In this document: positions 27,620-36,181 of the stretch, piece by piece | How positions within the stretch are numbered: the first letter of the stretch is position 1 | Layout: every line of letters starts with the position of its first letter | DNA from: JACDHG01 sp963811585 | GTDB lineage: Bacteria; Actinomycetota; Actinomycetes; Propionibacteriales; Nocardioidaceae | NCBI GenBank assembly: GCA_963811585.1 | Contig: CAWERR010000009.1 | Coordinates: 248,001 to 312,000, forward strand | Reading direction: 5' to 3' | DNA: 64,000 nt | Notes under the pieces: model-generated | Told to the model about the DNA's origin: nothing | Databases searched by the model: none | The model's input: only the letters and a program-made list of their open reading frames with translations | Program-made: the position numbers and the translations under genes

Positions 27620-29473
27620 TCGCGCTGATCCGCGCCTCGCCTGCGCACGACCATCCAGCCGCCCACCAACCCGCCAGCAACGAGGACGACGACGAGCACG
27701 ATGATCGAAACCTGCCCTGTGTCGATCCCGCCGTCAGCGGCGGCTGTCGCTCCCGGTGTCCCGTCCGCTGTGCCGGCCGGTGCAGCGTGGAGATAGTTTG
27801 CGTGACCGTACTGGAAAAGCAGAACACCGCCGGGGTCAGGCTGCGGTACAAAGCCCTCCCACCGGTCGCTGCGGTAGGCCTCGTTGATCTTGCCGTAGGC
27901 CGTGTTGAGGTAGGGCGCGTCGTCGTACAGGATCTGCTGCATCTGCATGACGATGTCGGCACGCTCGGCCTCGTCGAGGGCGGAGGCCTGCTCCTTGTAG
28001 AGCTTGTCGTACTCGGCGTTGCAGTACCACGAGTCCGACCAGCCACCACGCTGAGCGCAAGTGAAGTAGCTCAGGATCGAGTCCGGGTCGGGCTCGACGT
28101 ACCAGCCCCATTCGAACGTGTCGAACTCACCGTCGAGGATGACGTTGGTCAGCTTGCTGCTCTCGTACGACGTGACCTCGGAGTCGACCTGCACGTCGGC
28201 CAGCCACTCCTTGAAGTAAGCCATCACGTTAATCGAGGACTCGGAGTCGGATCTTGCGAACAGGCGCAGCTTCCCGATTGGGGTGCCGTCGGGCATGGTG
28301 CGCCATCCGTCGTCCCCGACGGTGAATCCGGCATCGTCGAGGAGCTCGCGCGCACGCTCGGGGTCGTAGGCGTAGGCGTCCTCGCTCGGCGGCTCCCAAT
28401 GGAAGGTCGGGTATGCCGGCGGGATGATGTTCTCGGCCGGTGTGCCGGCGCCCTGGTAGGCCTTGTCGACGATGCGCTGCCGGTCGATCGCGAAGTTCAG
28501 CGCGAAGCGGAAGTTCTTGTCCAGCACAGCCGGGTTCGGGTCACCCATCGGCTCGCCGGTCTTGAGGTCGACGGACCCGGTGTTGAACGCGATCTCTTCG
28601 AAGCCGGGTGAGTCCCCCTCGACTGTGGTGATGTTCGGATCACTTTCCAGGGCCTCCACTTGGAGCTGGTCGATGCCCTCTGCGAAGTCGATCTCGCCCA
28701 CCTTGAGCGCCTGGATCTGAGTGTCCTGGGAGCGGTAGACCTGCATGATGACCTCGCTCATCGCGGGTTTGCCACCCCAGTAGTCGTCGTTGCGGACGAA
28801 GCGGTAGGTCGGCCCACCGGCCTTGCCCTCGACGAGCTTGAACGGCCCCGACCCGACGATGGGCTGGTCCTCGCTCGCCGGCTCGTTGGAAAAGGTCTTG
28901 ACGTCGTCTTCGCTGACGTCCTTCCAGATGTGCTCGGGGAGGATCGGCATCGGCAGCAGCGGGAGGACGGCATTCGGTCTGTCGAGCTCGAACAGCACAG
29001 TCGTCTCGTCAGGAGCCGTGATGGTGTTGACGGAGCCGAGATAGTTGCCCCAGGACGCCGACTCCGGTCCGCCGTCGAGGATCCGGTTGTAGGTGTAGGC
29101 GATGTCGTTGGCCGTGAGCGCCACACCGTCAGACCACTTGACGTCATCGCGGATGTGGAACGTCCACTGCAGCCCGTCATCGGTCGTCTCCCACGAGGTG
29201 GCGAGGCTCGGCTGCGGGACTCAGGTCCTTCTCGGACCAGCTGATCATGTAGTCGTACATCAGCGCCCACGCTTCATACGACTCCGCCTCGATGCCGTTG
29301 AAGGGGTTGAACGAGTCGACCTCGTTCGTCATCCCGATCGTGAACTTCGGGTCATCGGCTGCGGCGACGGCCTGGCCCCCCGTCGTGATGCCCAGGACCG
29401 CGGCTCCGAGCATCAGGGTCACGGCGGTCGATACTGCGGCTGCCTTGGTCGCATGTTGCCGGTTGCGTCTCAT
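27616..29473 (-). CDS. Family 5 peptide/solute-binding protein with C-terminal membrane anchor, frameshifted near 29218
   Basis: The extracytoplasmic receptor of the importer, about 618 residues. A signal peptide (MRRNRQHATKAAAVSTAVT...TTGGQAVAA) is followed by FTIGMTNEVDSFNPFNGIE and the SBP_bac_5 domain (DDVKWSDGVALTANDIAYTYNRIL...). No lipobox cysteine is seen. Instead a C-terminal membrane helix (VSIIVLVVVLVAGGLVGGW) with basic residues after it should tether the protein. Near 29218 one missing base moves the reading from DLSP to QPSLATSWETT. ATG 29473 follows GGGAGA. An operator palindrome lies 66 bases upstream in the divergent promoter. Confidence 0.87.
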
Positions 29474-29538
29474 CGACGTCTCCCTTGGCAGGCCTTCGGC
29501 CCAGTTGACGGAGTAGGTTGCCATGCGTGAACCAGTCT

Positions 29539-29556
29539 CCTGACTCGCCAGTCAGT
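29539..29556. promoter_or_regulatory. Operator palindrome, copy 3, in the divergent importer/oligopeptidase promoter
   Basis: CTGAC-TCGCCA-GTCAG matches copies 1 and 2 at 16 of 18 positions. It lies between the importer operon (start 29473, minus) and the S9 oligopeptidase (start 29575, plus), where one protein could control both. Confidence 0.65.
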
Positions 29557-29574
29557 GCTCCGACGGTACGTCGA

Positions 29575-31660
29575 ATGGAGTTCGTCAGGGAGCAGCACGG
29601 GCACCAGCGAGTCGACGCGTATGCATGGCTGCGTGACGTGGACGATCCCGAAGTGCTGGAGTACCTCGCGGCTGAGCGGTCCTACTACAACGCTGCTACG
29701 TCTCATCTGCGTCCCTTGGTTGAGACCTTGGCCAGCGAAATGACTGCCCGAGTACCAGATACTGACTCGTCGGTCAGTTACCGGCGACAACTGTTTTCTT
29801 ACTACACCCAGACCCCGTCCGGTAGTGAGTACGCACAATTGTGTCGCGCCGTTGATCCGCCTGAGCGCGACAAGCCGGGCAGTCCCGACACCGAGCAGGT
29901 ACTTCTCGATCCTGAGCGACTGCGCGGTGACTCTGCGTACGTCGATATCGGCCTGTCGCTGGTGAGCCCCGACGAGTCTGTCCTCGCCTACTCCTTCGAC
30001 CTCACAGGGGACGAGGTGTTCACACTCCGATTCCGGCAGCTCGGCAGGAACGGCGAGGTCGAGGACCTACCTGATGTCCTGCCGCGGACGTACTACGGCG
30101 GCGCCTGGAGCGCCGACGCCAGCGTGTTCTTCTACACCGTCCACGACGAGACCTACCGGCCCTTCCAGGTGTGGCGGCATCAGATCGGGACACCGGCGTC
30201 GGAAGACGTGCTGGTGCAGACGGAGACGGACGAGCAGTTCGAGTTGGAGGTCAGGCTGACGCGGTCGGGGGACGTGATCGTGATCCACTCCGCCAACCGG
30301 GACACGTCGGAGGTCTGGCTTGTCGATGCACACCATCCCGAGGCTCCTCCCCGCGTAGTCGAGCCGCGGCGACGCGGGGTGGAGTACACCTGCGAGCACG
30401 CTCGCACGCAGGCCGGTGACCGGCTCTTCATCGTGACCAACGACGACTCGACCGAGTTCCGGCTGATGTCCGCACCGTTGTCGAGTCCCGCACGGAGGAG
30501 CTGGACCGAGGTACTCGCCGAAGACCCGGCAGAGCGGTTGTACGACGCGACCGCCTTCTCTGGCCACCTCGTGACAACGTTGCGCCGCGACGGAACGCTG
30601 GTCGCCCGGGCGTATGCGCTCGACGCCGACGGAGCACTCACGGCACCACTTGACCTCGTCCCGTCATACCCCGCGGGCAGCATCGAGCTCGGTGACAACG
30701 AGCTCTTCGACACCGGCCGAGCTGACGATGGTCGAGCAGTCCTACACGCAGCCGCGCAGGTGGTTCGCGGTCGACCTCGCCGACGGCACACGTCGCCACC
30801 TCCGCGACCAGGACGTGCCCGGCTACGACGCCGGCGATTACGAAACTGAGCGGCGGCGGGTCCCCGTCGACGGTCTCGAGATCGCGGTGACGATCGTGCG
30901 GCACAAGAACACCCCGCTCGACGGCAGCGCGCCGTGTCTGCTCTACGGCTATGGCGCCTACGAGGCATGCGACGAGCCCGAGTTCGACGCGGCGCTGTCT
31001 GCCCTGCTCGACCGCGGAGTGGTCTGGGCACATGCCCACATCCGCGGCGGCGGCGAGGGCGGGCGGCGCTGGTGGCTCGACGGCCGGCTGGCGCACAAGC
31101 AGCACACGTACACAGACCACCTCGCCGTCGCCGACTTCCTCGCGGCCGGGCTGGTCGACGGGGAGCGGATCGTCACTCGCGGGCTGTCGGCCGGCGGGTT
31201 GCTCCAGGGTGTGGTGTTCTCGCAGGCACCGGAGCGATGGCGCGGCGTCATCGCGGAGGTTCCTGCCGTCGACATCCTCACGACGATGCTCGACCCGTCG
31301 GTGCCGCTGACGATCAACGAGTACGACGAGTGGGGTGACCCGCGGCGATCGGAGGAGTACAGGTGGCTCCTCGGCTACTCGCCGTACGACAACGTGCCGG
31401 CGGCTGGCGGTCGGCCCGACCTGCTGGTGACCGGGGCTGTCCACGACCCGCGCGTGATGGTGTGGGAGCCGACCAAGTGGGTGGCGCTGCTGCGTCATAC
31501 CGACCCCGAATGGTCTCCTCGCTGCCTCTTCCGGGTCGAGCTGGGCGAAGGGGCGCATGTGGGTCCGTCCGGCCGGTTCGCCCATCTGCGCTACGAGGCC
31601 GAGATCTTCGCCTGGGCCCTCGAGTGCTTCGACCGGCCGCGGCTCGAGGAGGAGGACTAG
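29575..31660 (+). CDS. Prolyl oligopeptidase / oligopeptidase B family (S9A) peptidase, frameshifted near 30722
   Basis: A cytosolic serine peptidase cutting short imported peptides, about 694 residues. An N-terminal beta-propeller (YAWLRDVDDPEVLEYLAAE onward) is followed by a catalytic domain with nucleophile serine in TRGLSAGGLLQGVV, aspartate in TGAVHDPRVMVWE and histidine in GEGAHVGPSGR. An extra base near 30722 breaks the frame (from ELFDT to AELTMVEQSYTQPRRWFAVDLADG). ATG 29575 was preferred because an operator lies just upstream. GTG 29527 is possible and would add a family-like SPVSAPTVRR stretch. It is divergent from the peptide importer, which suits hydrolysis of imported peptides. 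Confidence 0.87.
29761..29778. promoter_or_regulatory. Possible auxiliary operator inside the oligopeptidase gene
   Basis: ACTGAC-TCGTCG-GTCAGT keeps both six-base half-sites and the six-base spacing of the other operators, but lies within codons of the S9 gene about 220 bases from copy 3. It may be a second binding site for looping or roadblock, or a chance match. Confidence 0.4.
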
Positions 31661-31695
31661 GCGGGCGAAGCGTTTGCAGGAGCTCGAGCCTGAGC

Positions 31696-32751
31696 TCAGC
31701 GGATTCTGGCAGGCTCTGTTTCCGGGAACGGGTTACTTACGAGCGTTGCGGTCATCGCTCTGCGCTTGGCGGTGTACTGAGCCTGGTCGGCGGCCATGAA
31801 CAGCTCGCTGGGCGTGACTGTCGACGAGGCTGTGACGTCGGTGCTCGCTGCGCCGCATGAGACTCCGGGTCGGGCGCCGAGACGCCAGACGTGCATGCAC
31901 AGCCGGTCTGCGATGGCGACGACCGCCGACTGCTCATGACCCACCACCAGCACCGTGAACTCGTCCCCACCGACGCGCGCCACCAGGCTGCCGGGCAGCT
32001 CGTCGAACTCAGCTAGCAGCGAGCGGGCGACGGACTGGATGAGATGGTCTCCTGCGTTGTGTCCGAGGGTGTCGTTGACCTCTTTGAGGCGGTTGATATC
32101 GACCTGCACGACGGTGACGAGCCGGTTCGCCTCCGGGCCGGGCGTGAATACTTTCGCGGCGCGTTCGTCCAGTGCTCGACGATTCCACAGTCCCGTCAGC
32201 GGGTCTTGATACGCCAACCTCTCCAGAGACTCTTCCCGGAGTGACCGCGAGATCGAGCCTGACAGGATCGCCACCAGCGCCTCGATGTAGGCAACGTCGT
32301 CAAGGTCAAAGCCCGGTTCGCCGATGTGCCGAGTGGCGTAGAACTCACCCCACAGCTGGCCGTCGACGATGATGGGTGAGCCAAGGGATGACCCCTTTCG
32401 CAGCTCGAGCAACAAGTCGACCTCGGCATGCGGAGCATCCGGATCATCAAGTGTGGCGGTCCAGGTCCGAAGGTCTGCCAAGACGAGCTCGAGGTTGGAG
32501 AACGAGCCGGTCTCGTAGGTCTCGTCTTTGGGCCAGCGCTCCTCCGACGGGCCGAGGTCACCAATGTTCACAAGGGTGCGGATCGTGACCGTGCCTGGTT
32601 CGTGCCGGCTGACCGAGACGGTGCTGGCGTGAAGCGCACGCCTGGCCTCCTCCGCGGCGATCTCGAGCAAGCGCAAGGGGGCCTCGGACCGTCCCAGGGC
32701 GTGCGCCATTGCGGCGAGACTGCGAATGCGCGTCTCGTCACTTTCGGCCAT
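31696..32751 (-). CDS. GAF-GGDEF diguanylate cyclase
   Basis: A soluble 351-residue predicted c-di-GMP synthase. Residues about 15-165 form a GAF-like sensory domain (LRLLEIAAEEARRALHASTVSVSRHE...LGSPIIVDGQLWGEFYATR). The GGDEF domain then begins at AYQDPLTGLWNRRALDERA and has an intact RVGGDEFTVLV. The residues at the usual inhibition site read LPGS rather than RxxD, so product feedback should be weak, unlike the other cyclase in this window. It converges with the oligopeptidase gene 36 bases away. The ligand of the GAF domain is unknown. Confidence 0.9.
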   Translation of the reverse strand: MAESDETRIRSLAAMAHALGRSEAPLRLLEIAAEEARRALHASTVSVSRHEPGTVTIRTLVNIGDLGPSEERWPKDETYETGSFSNLELVLADLRTWTATLDDPDAPHAEVDLLLELRKGSSLGSPIIVDGQLWGEFYATRHIGEPGFDLDDVAYIEALVAILSGSISRSLREESLERLAYQDPLTGLWNRRALDERAAKVFTPGPEANRLVTVVQVDINRLKEVNDTLGHNAGDHLIQSVARSLLAEFDELPGSLVARVGGDEFTVLVVGHEQSAVVAIADRLCMHVWRLGARPGVSCGAASTDVTASSTVTPSELFMAADQAQYTAKRRAMTATLVSNPFPETEPARIR

Positions 32752-33017
32752 GGCTCACCGCCGGCGTTTCAATAACGTTGCTCTGGACCCTCCATCATGC
32801 GTTGCCACGTGCCCCCGGCCGCGCGGTTGACGTCAGAACAGGGCAGCGAGACGCTGATTGTGCCCGTTTGGCCGACCGTCCCCTGGGCCGCACGGCTGAG
32901 TGGGCGCCACGTCGACGACGCACCGGCGGTGACAACCGACGTCACCGCTTAGGCGTGTATCAGGCATGGGGTCTCCGTTCTCCTGCCGGTGAGACCACGA
33001 CTGCACGGAGGTGCGCA

Positions 33018-33533
33018 ATGAGGATGTCGTTCAAGTTGGCGGTGGTCACCGCCACCGCCCTGGCAAGCACCGTTGCCACTGCCCCGATGGCCCAAGCACG
33101 GCCCGCATGGGACACCACGCCCGTGCGAGTCACGCACAACGTGGCGCCGCAGCCGAAGGTCGTGGACCTTCGCGTCGGCGAGCACCGCAATTTCGACCGG
33201 GTTGTCATCGACCTCGACGGCCGGATGCCTGGCTACCACGTCAGGTACGTCCGACAGCTGCATTACGACGGCTCGGGCAACGACGTCCCCTTGCGTGGAC
33301 GCAAGTTCATCGCAGTCACCCTGTTCCCGGCTCGGGCGCACAACGCGCAGGGTGGCGACGTCTACCAGGGCCCGGACCTGCAGCAGTACCACTTCCCGGC
33401 TCTTCGCGGCGTTGCCTTGACGGGTGACTTCGAGGGCCAGGTGTCGTTCGGCCTCGCGCTTCGCAACCGCAACGACTTCCGCGTCTTCGAGCTGCACGGG
33501 CCCAACCGGCTCGTCATCGACGTACGCCACTGA
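33018..33533 (+). CDS. Secreted AMIN-like domain protein
   Basis: A 171-residue exported protein. ATG 33018 follows GGAGGTG. The signal peptide is MRMSFKLAVVTATALASTVA with cleavage near AQA-RPAWD. The mature part (VVDLRVGEHRNFDRVVIDLDGRMPGYHVRYV...FELHGPNRLVIDVRH) fits the actinobacterial AMIN-like beta-domain family, whose relatives bind the cell wall or localise amidases. No catalytic residues are evident. It converges with a secreted S1 protease; a shared bidirectional hairpin separates them. Confidence 0.8.
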   Translation: MRMSFKLAVVTATALASTVATAPMAQARPAWDTTPVRVTHNVAPQPKVVDLRVGEHRNFDRVVIDLDGRMPGYHVRYVRQLHYDGSGNDVPLRGRKFIAVTLFPARAHNAQGGDVYQGPDLQQYHFPALRGVALTGDFEGQVSFGLALRNRNDFRVFELHGPNRLVIDVRH

Positions 33534-33543
33534 GCTGCAAACA

Positions 33544-33594
33544 CAAGAATCCGACTCGGGCATCGCGATGGCGACGCCGGAGTCGGATCCTTGC
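33544..33594. terminator. Bidirectional hairpin between AMIN-like and protease genes
   Basis: CAAGAATCCGACTC pairs with GAGTCGGATCCTTG with one mismatch around an 18-20 base loop. It lies exactly between two convergent stops, as expected of a shared terminator. Confidence 0.6.
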
Positions 33595-33608
33595 GTGTGG
33601 GTGCAGAA

Positions 33609-34835
33609 CTACTGGGTCAGCAGTGTCAGACCGTTGGCGCTCAGTGCTTCGCCAATGGGCTGGTGGAAGCTGACGTTGGGCTGGCCGACCTTCTCGCCGC
33701 AGACCAGGGAGCTGCCGGACTGGTAGAGCTGGCCGCCACTCGAGACGCCCTGGGCGAGGTTGCCGCTCAGGTTCGAGCCGCCGCTGTCACCCTGCTCGAC
33801 GCAGGCGCTGTGCCGGACCAGGCCGGAGACGATGTCGCCACCGCCGTAGTTGACGGTCTGGTTGTAGGCCTCAACCGTGCCGCAGGTCCAGCCGGTGGTG
33901 CGGCCGCTCTTGCAGAGCGACGAACCGACCGCGGCCTGGCTCTGTCCTGTGACCGGGCGAGCGAAGCCGTTGTACATGTCGACTGCGGCCTGGGGGGCCC
34001 AGAACGCCGGGTCGTTGATGTTGACGGCTGCATAGTCGTTCCCCGGGAAGCTGTAGCTGCGGGTCGACCCGAGAAGGGTGCCGTTGCGTGAGAACGTCGG
34101 GAAGCCCTCGGCGCAGTGGCCAGCGGTCACGAAGGCAGACGCGCCAGTCGACGTAGTTGCGTTGAACCCGAGCGAGCAGATGAATCCACTGCTCATGTTG
34201 ACCTGCTGGCCGCCATACAGCGCAGCCGTCGTTGCAACGGCGGCGGTGCGGCGAACGTCGACGGTCTGGCCGAAGGAGCGGGCCTTGGCAAGGAATTGCT
34301 TGGTTGCGGGGCTGTGAGCCTTGGCAAGTGTCGAGACGACGACCGTGTTGGTGGGCACGTCGACATACCAGCCCTGGACCTTGCCGGCTCCGCTGAGCTC
34401 GGCGAACCTGTCCAGGCCTTCGTGCACGCGGCTGAGCCGAGCGGTCGAGTACGCCACTCGCTCGGTGGTCGCTCCGGCTGCGCGGATCTGGCGCGCCGTC
34501 GCTGCGTCTGTCGCGGTGACGACGAGCTTGCCGCTGGCTGCGTCAAGGTAGGCGCCGCCGGTGTGCCGAGCGCCGACCCGGTCGACGAGGCGGTCCGCGA
34601 GCACGTCCTTGGATCGCTCAGTTGCCAGCCGCTGCGTGGCCTCGGTGCGCGAGATTCCGTTGTCGCGTGACAACGCCTGTACTGCGGAACGGTCACCGTC
34701 TCCCGTCCGGAGCCGGTCCGCTGATTCGTTGGAGGCCGTGGTCGCGTTTGTGGAGGTGGCCAGCATCGTGACAGATGCGGCCACCGCGACAGCCGCGAGT
34801 GTGGCCCTCTTGGTGGTGAACAATGATGGGGACAC
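33609..34835 (-). CDS. Secreted S1 family serine protease (alpha-lytic / streptogrisin type)
   Basis: A 408-residue preproprotease. A signal peptide (TLAAVAVAASVTMLATSTNA) precedes an alpha-lytic-type pro-region of about 150 residues that normally guides folding. The mature domain begins near the GGQQVNMSSGFICSLGF stretch. The triad is His240 in FVTAGHC, an aspartate in GNDYAAVNI, and Ser351 in EQGDSGGSNL. Cysteine pairs typical of streptogrisins are present. The promoter lies in the 140 bases before the M19 dipeptidase gene, which runs the other way. The enzyme should break down external proteins and so feed peptide uptake. Confidence 0.92.
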   Translation of the reverse strand: MSPSLFTTKRATLAAVAVAASVTMLATSTNATTASNESADRLRTGDGDRSAVQALSRDNGISRTEATQRLATERSKDVLADRLVDRVGARHTGGAYLDAASGKLVVTATDAATARQIRAAGATTERVAYSTARLSRVHEGLDRFAELSGAGKVQGWYVDVPTNTVVVSTLAKAHSPATKQFLAKARSFGQTVDVRRTAAVATTAALYGGQQVNMSSGFICSLGFNATTSTGASAFVTAGHCAEGFPTFSRNGTLLGSTRSYSFPGNDYAAVNINDPAFWAPQAAVDMYNGFARPVTGQSQAAVGSSLCKSGRTTGWTCGTVEAYNQTVNYGGGDIVSGLVRHSACVEQGDSGGSNLSGNLAQGVSSGGQLYQSGSSLVCGEKVGQPNVSFHQPIGEALSANGLTLLTQ

Positions 34836-34977
34836 GAAAGTCCTACTTCCCTCGAGTGTGCGGCCCGGAGGAGGACCCCCCGGGCCCTCAGCCCACGCGA
34901 CGTGGACCTACCGCACGGTAATCAAACGGTTACCGACGGTCAAGCGACGATGGGGTGTCAAAATATGGTTTGTCAAT

Positions 34978-36099
34978 ATGAATCGGGTGGATGATGCGGT
35001 GAACGGTCCCAAGTACGTGTTCGACGGCCACAACGACCTGCCCTGGGCAATGCGCGATCTGTGCGGCTACGACTTCGATGCGGTCGACCTGCGCGGTGGC
35101 GAGCCCCGGCTGCAGACCGACATACCCCGGCTCCGGGCGGGCCAGGTGGGTGCCCAGTTCTGGTCGGTCTTCGTGCCGTGCGACCTCGCCGGCGAGGCCG
35201 CGGTGACGGCGACCCTCGAACAGATCGACTTCGTACGCCGGCTGGTGGCTCGCTACCCCGACACCTTCGCGCTTGCGACCTCGGCTGACGAGGTCGAGCG
35301 CGCCGCGGCGGCGGGCAAGGTGGCTTCGCTGATGGGTATCGAAGGTGGGCACAGCATCGACGAGTCCCTCGGCACCTTGCGGATGATGCATCTGCTCGGC
35401 GTGCGCTACATGACGTTGACCCATAACGAGAACGTGTCGTGGGCGGACTCCGCCACTGACACAGCTGCCCTCAACGGGCTCAGCGCCTTCGGGCGCGACG
35501 TCGTGCGCGAGATGAACCGGGTAGGGATGTTCGTCGACCTATCCCACGTCTCCGCGGCTGTCATGCGCGATGCCCTGGAGACGACCACGGCCCCGGTGAT
35601 CTTCAGCCACAGCTCGGCACGTGCGGTGTGCGACATCAACCGCAACGTGCCCGACGACGTACTGGCTGGGCTGGCCGACAACGGGGGTGTGTGCATGGTG
35701 ACGTTCGTGCCGATGTTCGTGTCGCAGGCGGTGGCTGACTGGTTCGCGGGAGTCCTCGACCTGACCGAGCAGCGAGGCGGCGACCGGAGGCGGTTCTCCG
35801 ACGTGGAGCCGGTCATCCAGGAGCTGTCGAAGACGTCACCCCCGCCGCGTTGCACGGTCGAAGACGTGGCCGACCACGTCGACCATGTGCGTGACGTCGC
35901 CGGGATCGACCACGTCGGAATTGGCGGCGATTACGACGGCTCGCTGTTCTTCCCCGACGACATGAGCGACGTCTCGAGCTACCCGCGGCTGCTCCAGACG
36001 CTCCGCGACCGCGGCTGGTCGGAGCAGGAGCTGGTGGCGCTCGCGCACGGGAACGTGCTGCGGGCCATGCATGACATGGAGCAAGCCGCGAGCCACTGA
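34978..36099 (+). CDS. M19 (renal-type) membrane dipeptidase family protein
   Basis: A 373-residue zinc dipeptidase-like enzyme, cytosolic in bacteria. The metal ligands are recognisable: FDGHNDLPW (HxD), GIEGGHSI (Glu), IFSHSSARAVCD (His) and the later His in the LSHVSAAVM region, with GIGGDYDG carrying the final acidic residue. Family members cleave dipeptides with little regard for chirality of the second residue, including D-amino acids. ATG 34978 is the first in-frame ATG and lacks a strong ribosome site. It fits the peptide-use theme of the preceding genes. Its stop is followed by the 22-bp repeats at 36101. Confidence 0.92.
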   Translation: MNRVDDAVNGPKYVFDGHNDLPWAMRDLCGYDFDAVDLRGGEPRLQTDIPRLRAGQVGAQFWSVFVPCDLAGEAAVTATLEQIDFVRRLVARYPDTFALATSADEVERAAAAGKVASLMGIEGGHSIDESLGTLRMMHLLGVRYMTLTHNENVSWADSATDTAALNGLSAFGRDVVREMNRVGMFVDLSHVSAAVMRDALETTTAPVIFSHSSARAVCDINRNVPDDVLAGLADNGGVCMVTFVPMFVSQAVADWFAGVLDLTEQRGGDRRRFSDVEPVIQELSKTSPPPRCTVEDVADHVDHVRDVAGIDHVGIGGDYDGSLFFPDDMSDVSSYPRLLQTLRDRGWSEQELVALAHGNVLRAMHDMEQAASH

Positions 36100-36100
36100 C

Positions 36101-36156
36101 ACCAGTCGAGGGTGCATATGTGACCAGTGGGCGCGGCATATGTGACCAGTCGGCGG
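36101..36156 (-). repeat. 22-bp-period intergenic repeat, locus A (2.5 units)
   Basis: GCATATGTGACCAGT occurs at 36114 and 36136, exactly 22 bases apart, with a partial third ACCAGTCG at 36101. The unit is the reverse complement of the 48.7-kb repeat unit with about three differences (CATATGTGACC against CATACCTGACC). It lies between the M19 stop and the MocA-MoxR start. Confidence 0.75.
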
Positions 36157-36181
36157 GAGGGGCGCCCGTAGAGTTGAGCGC

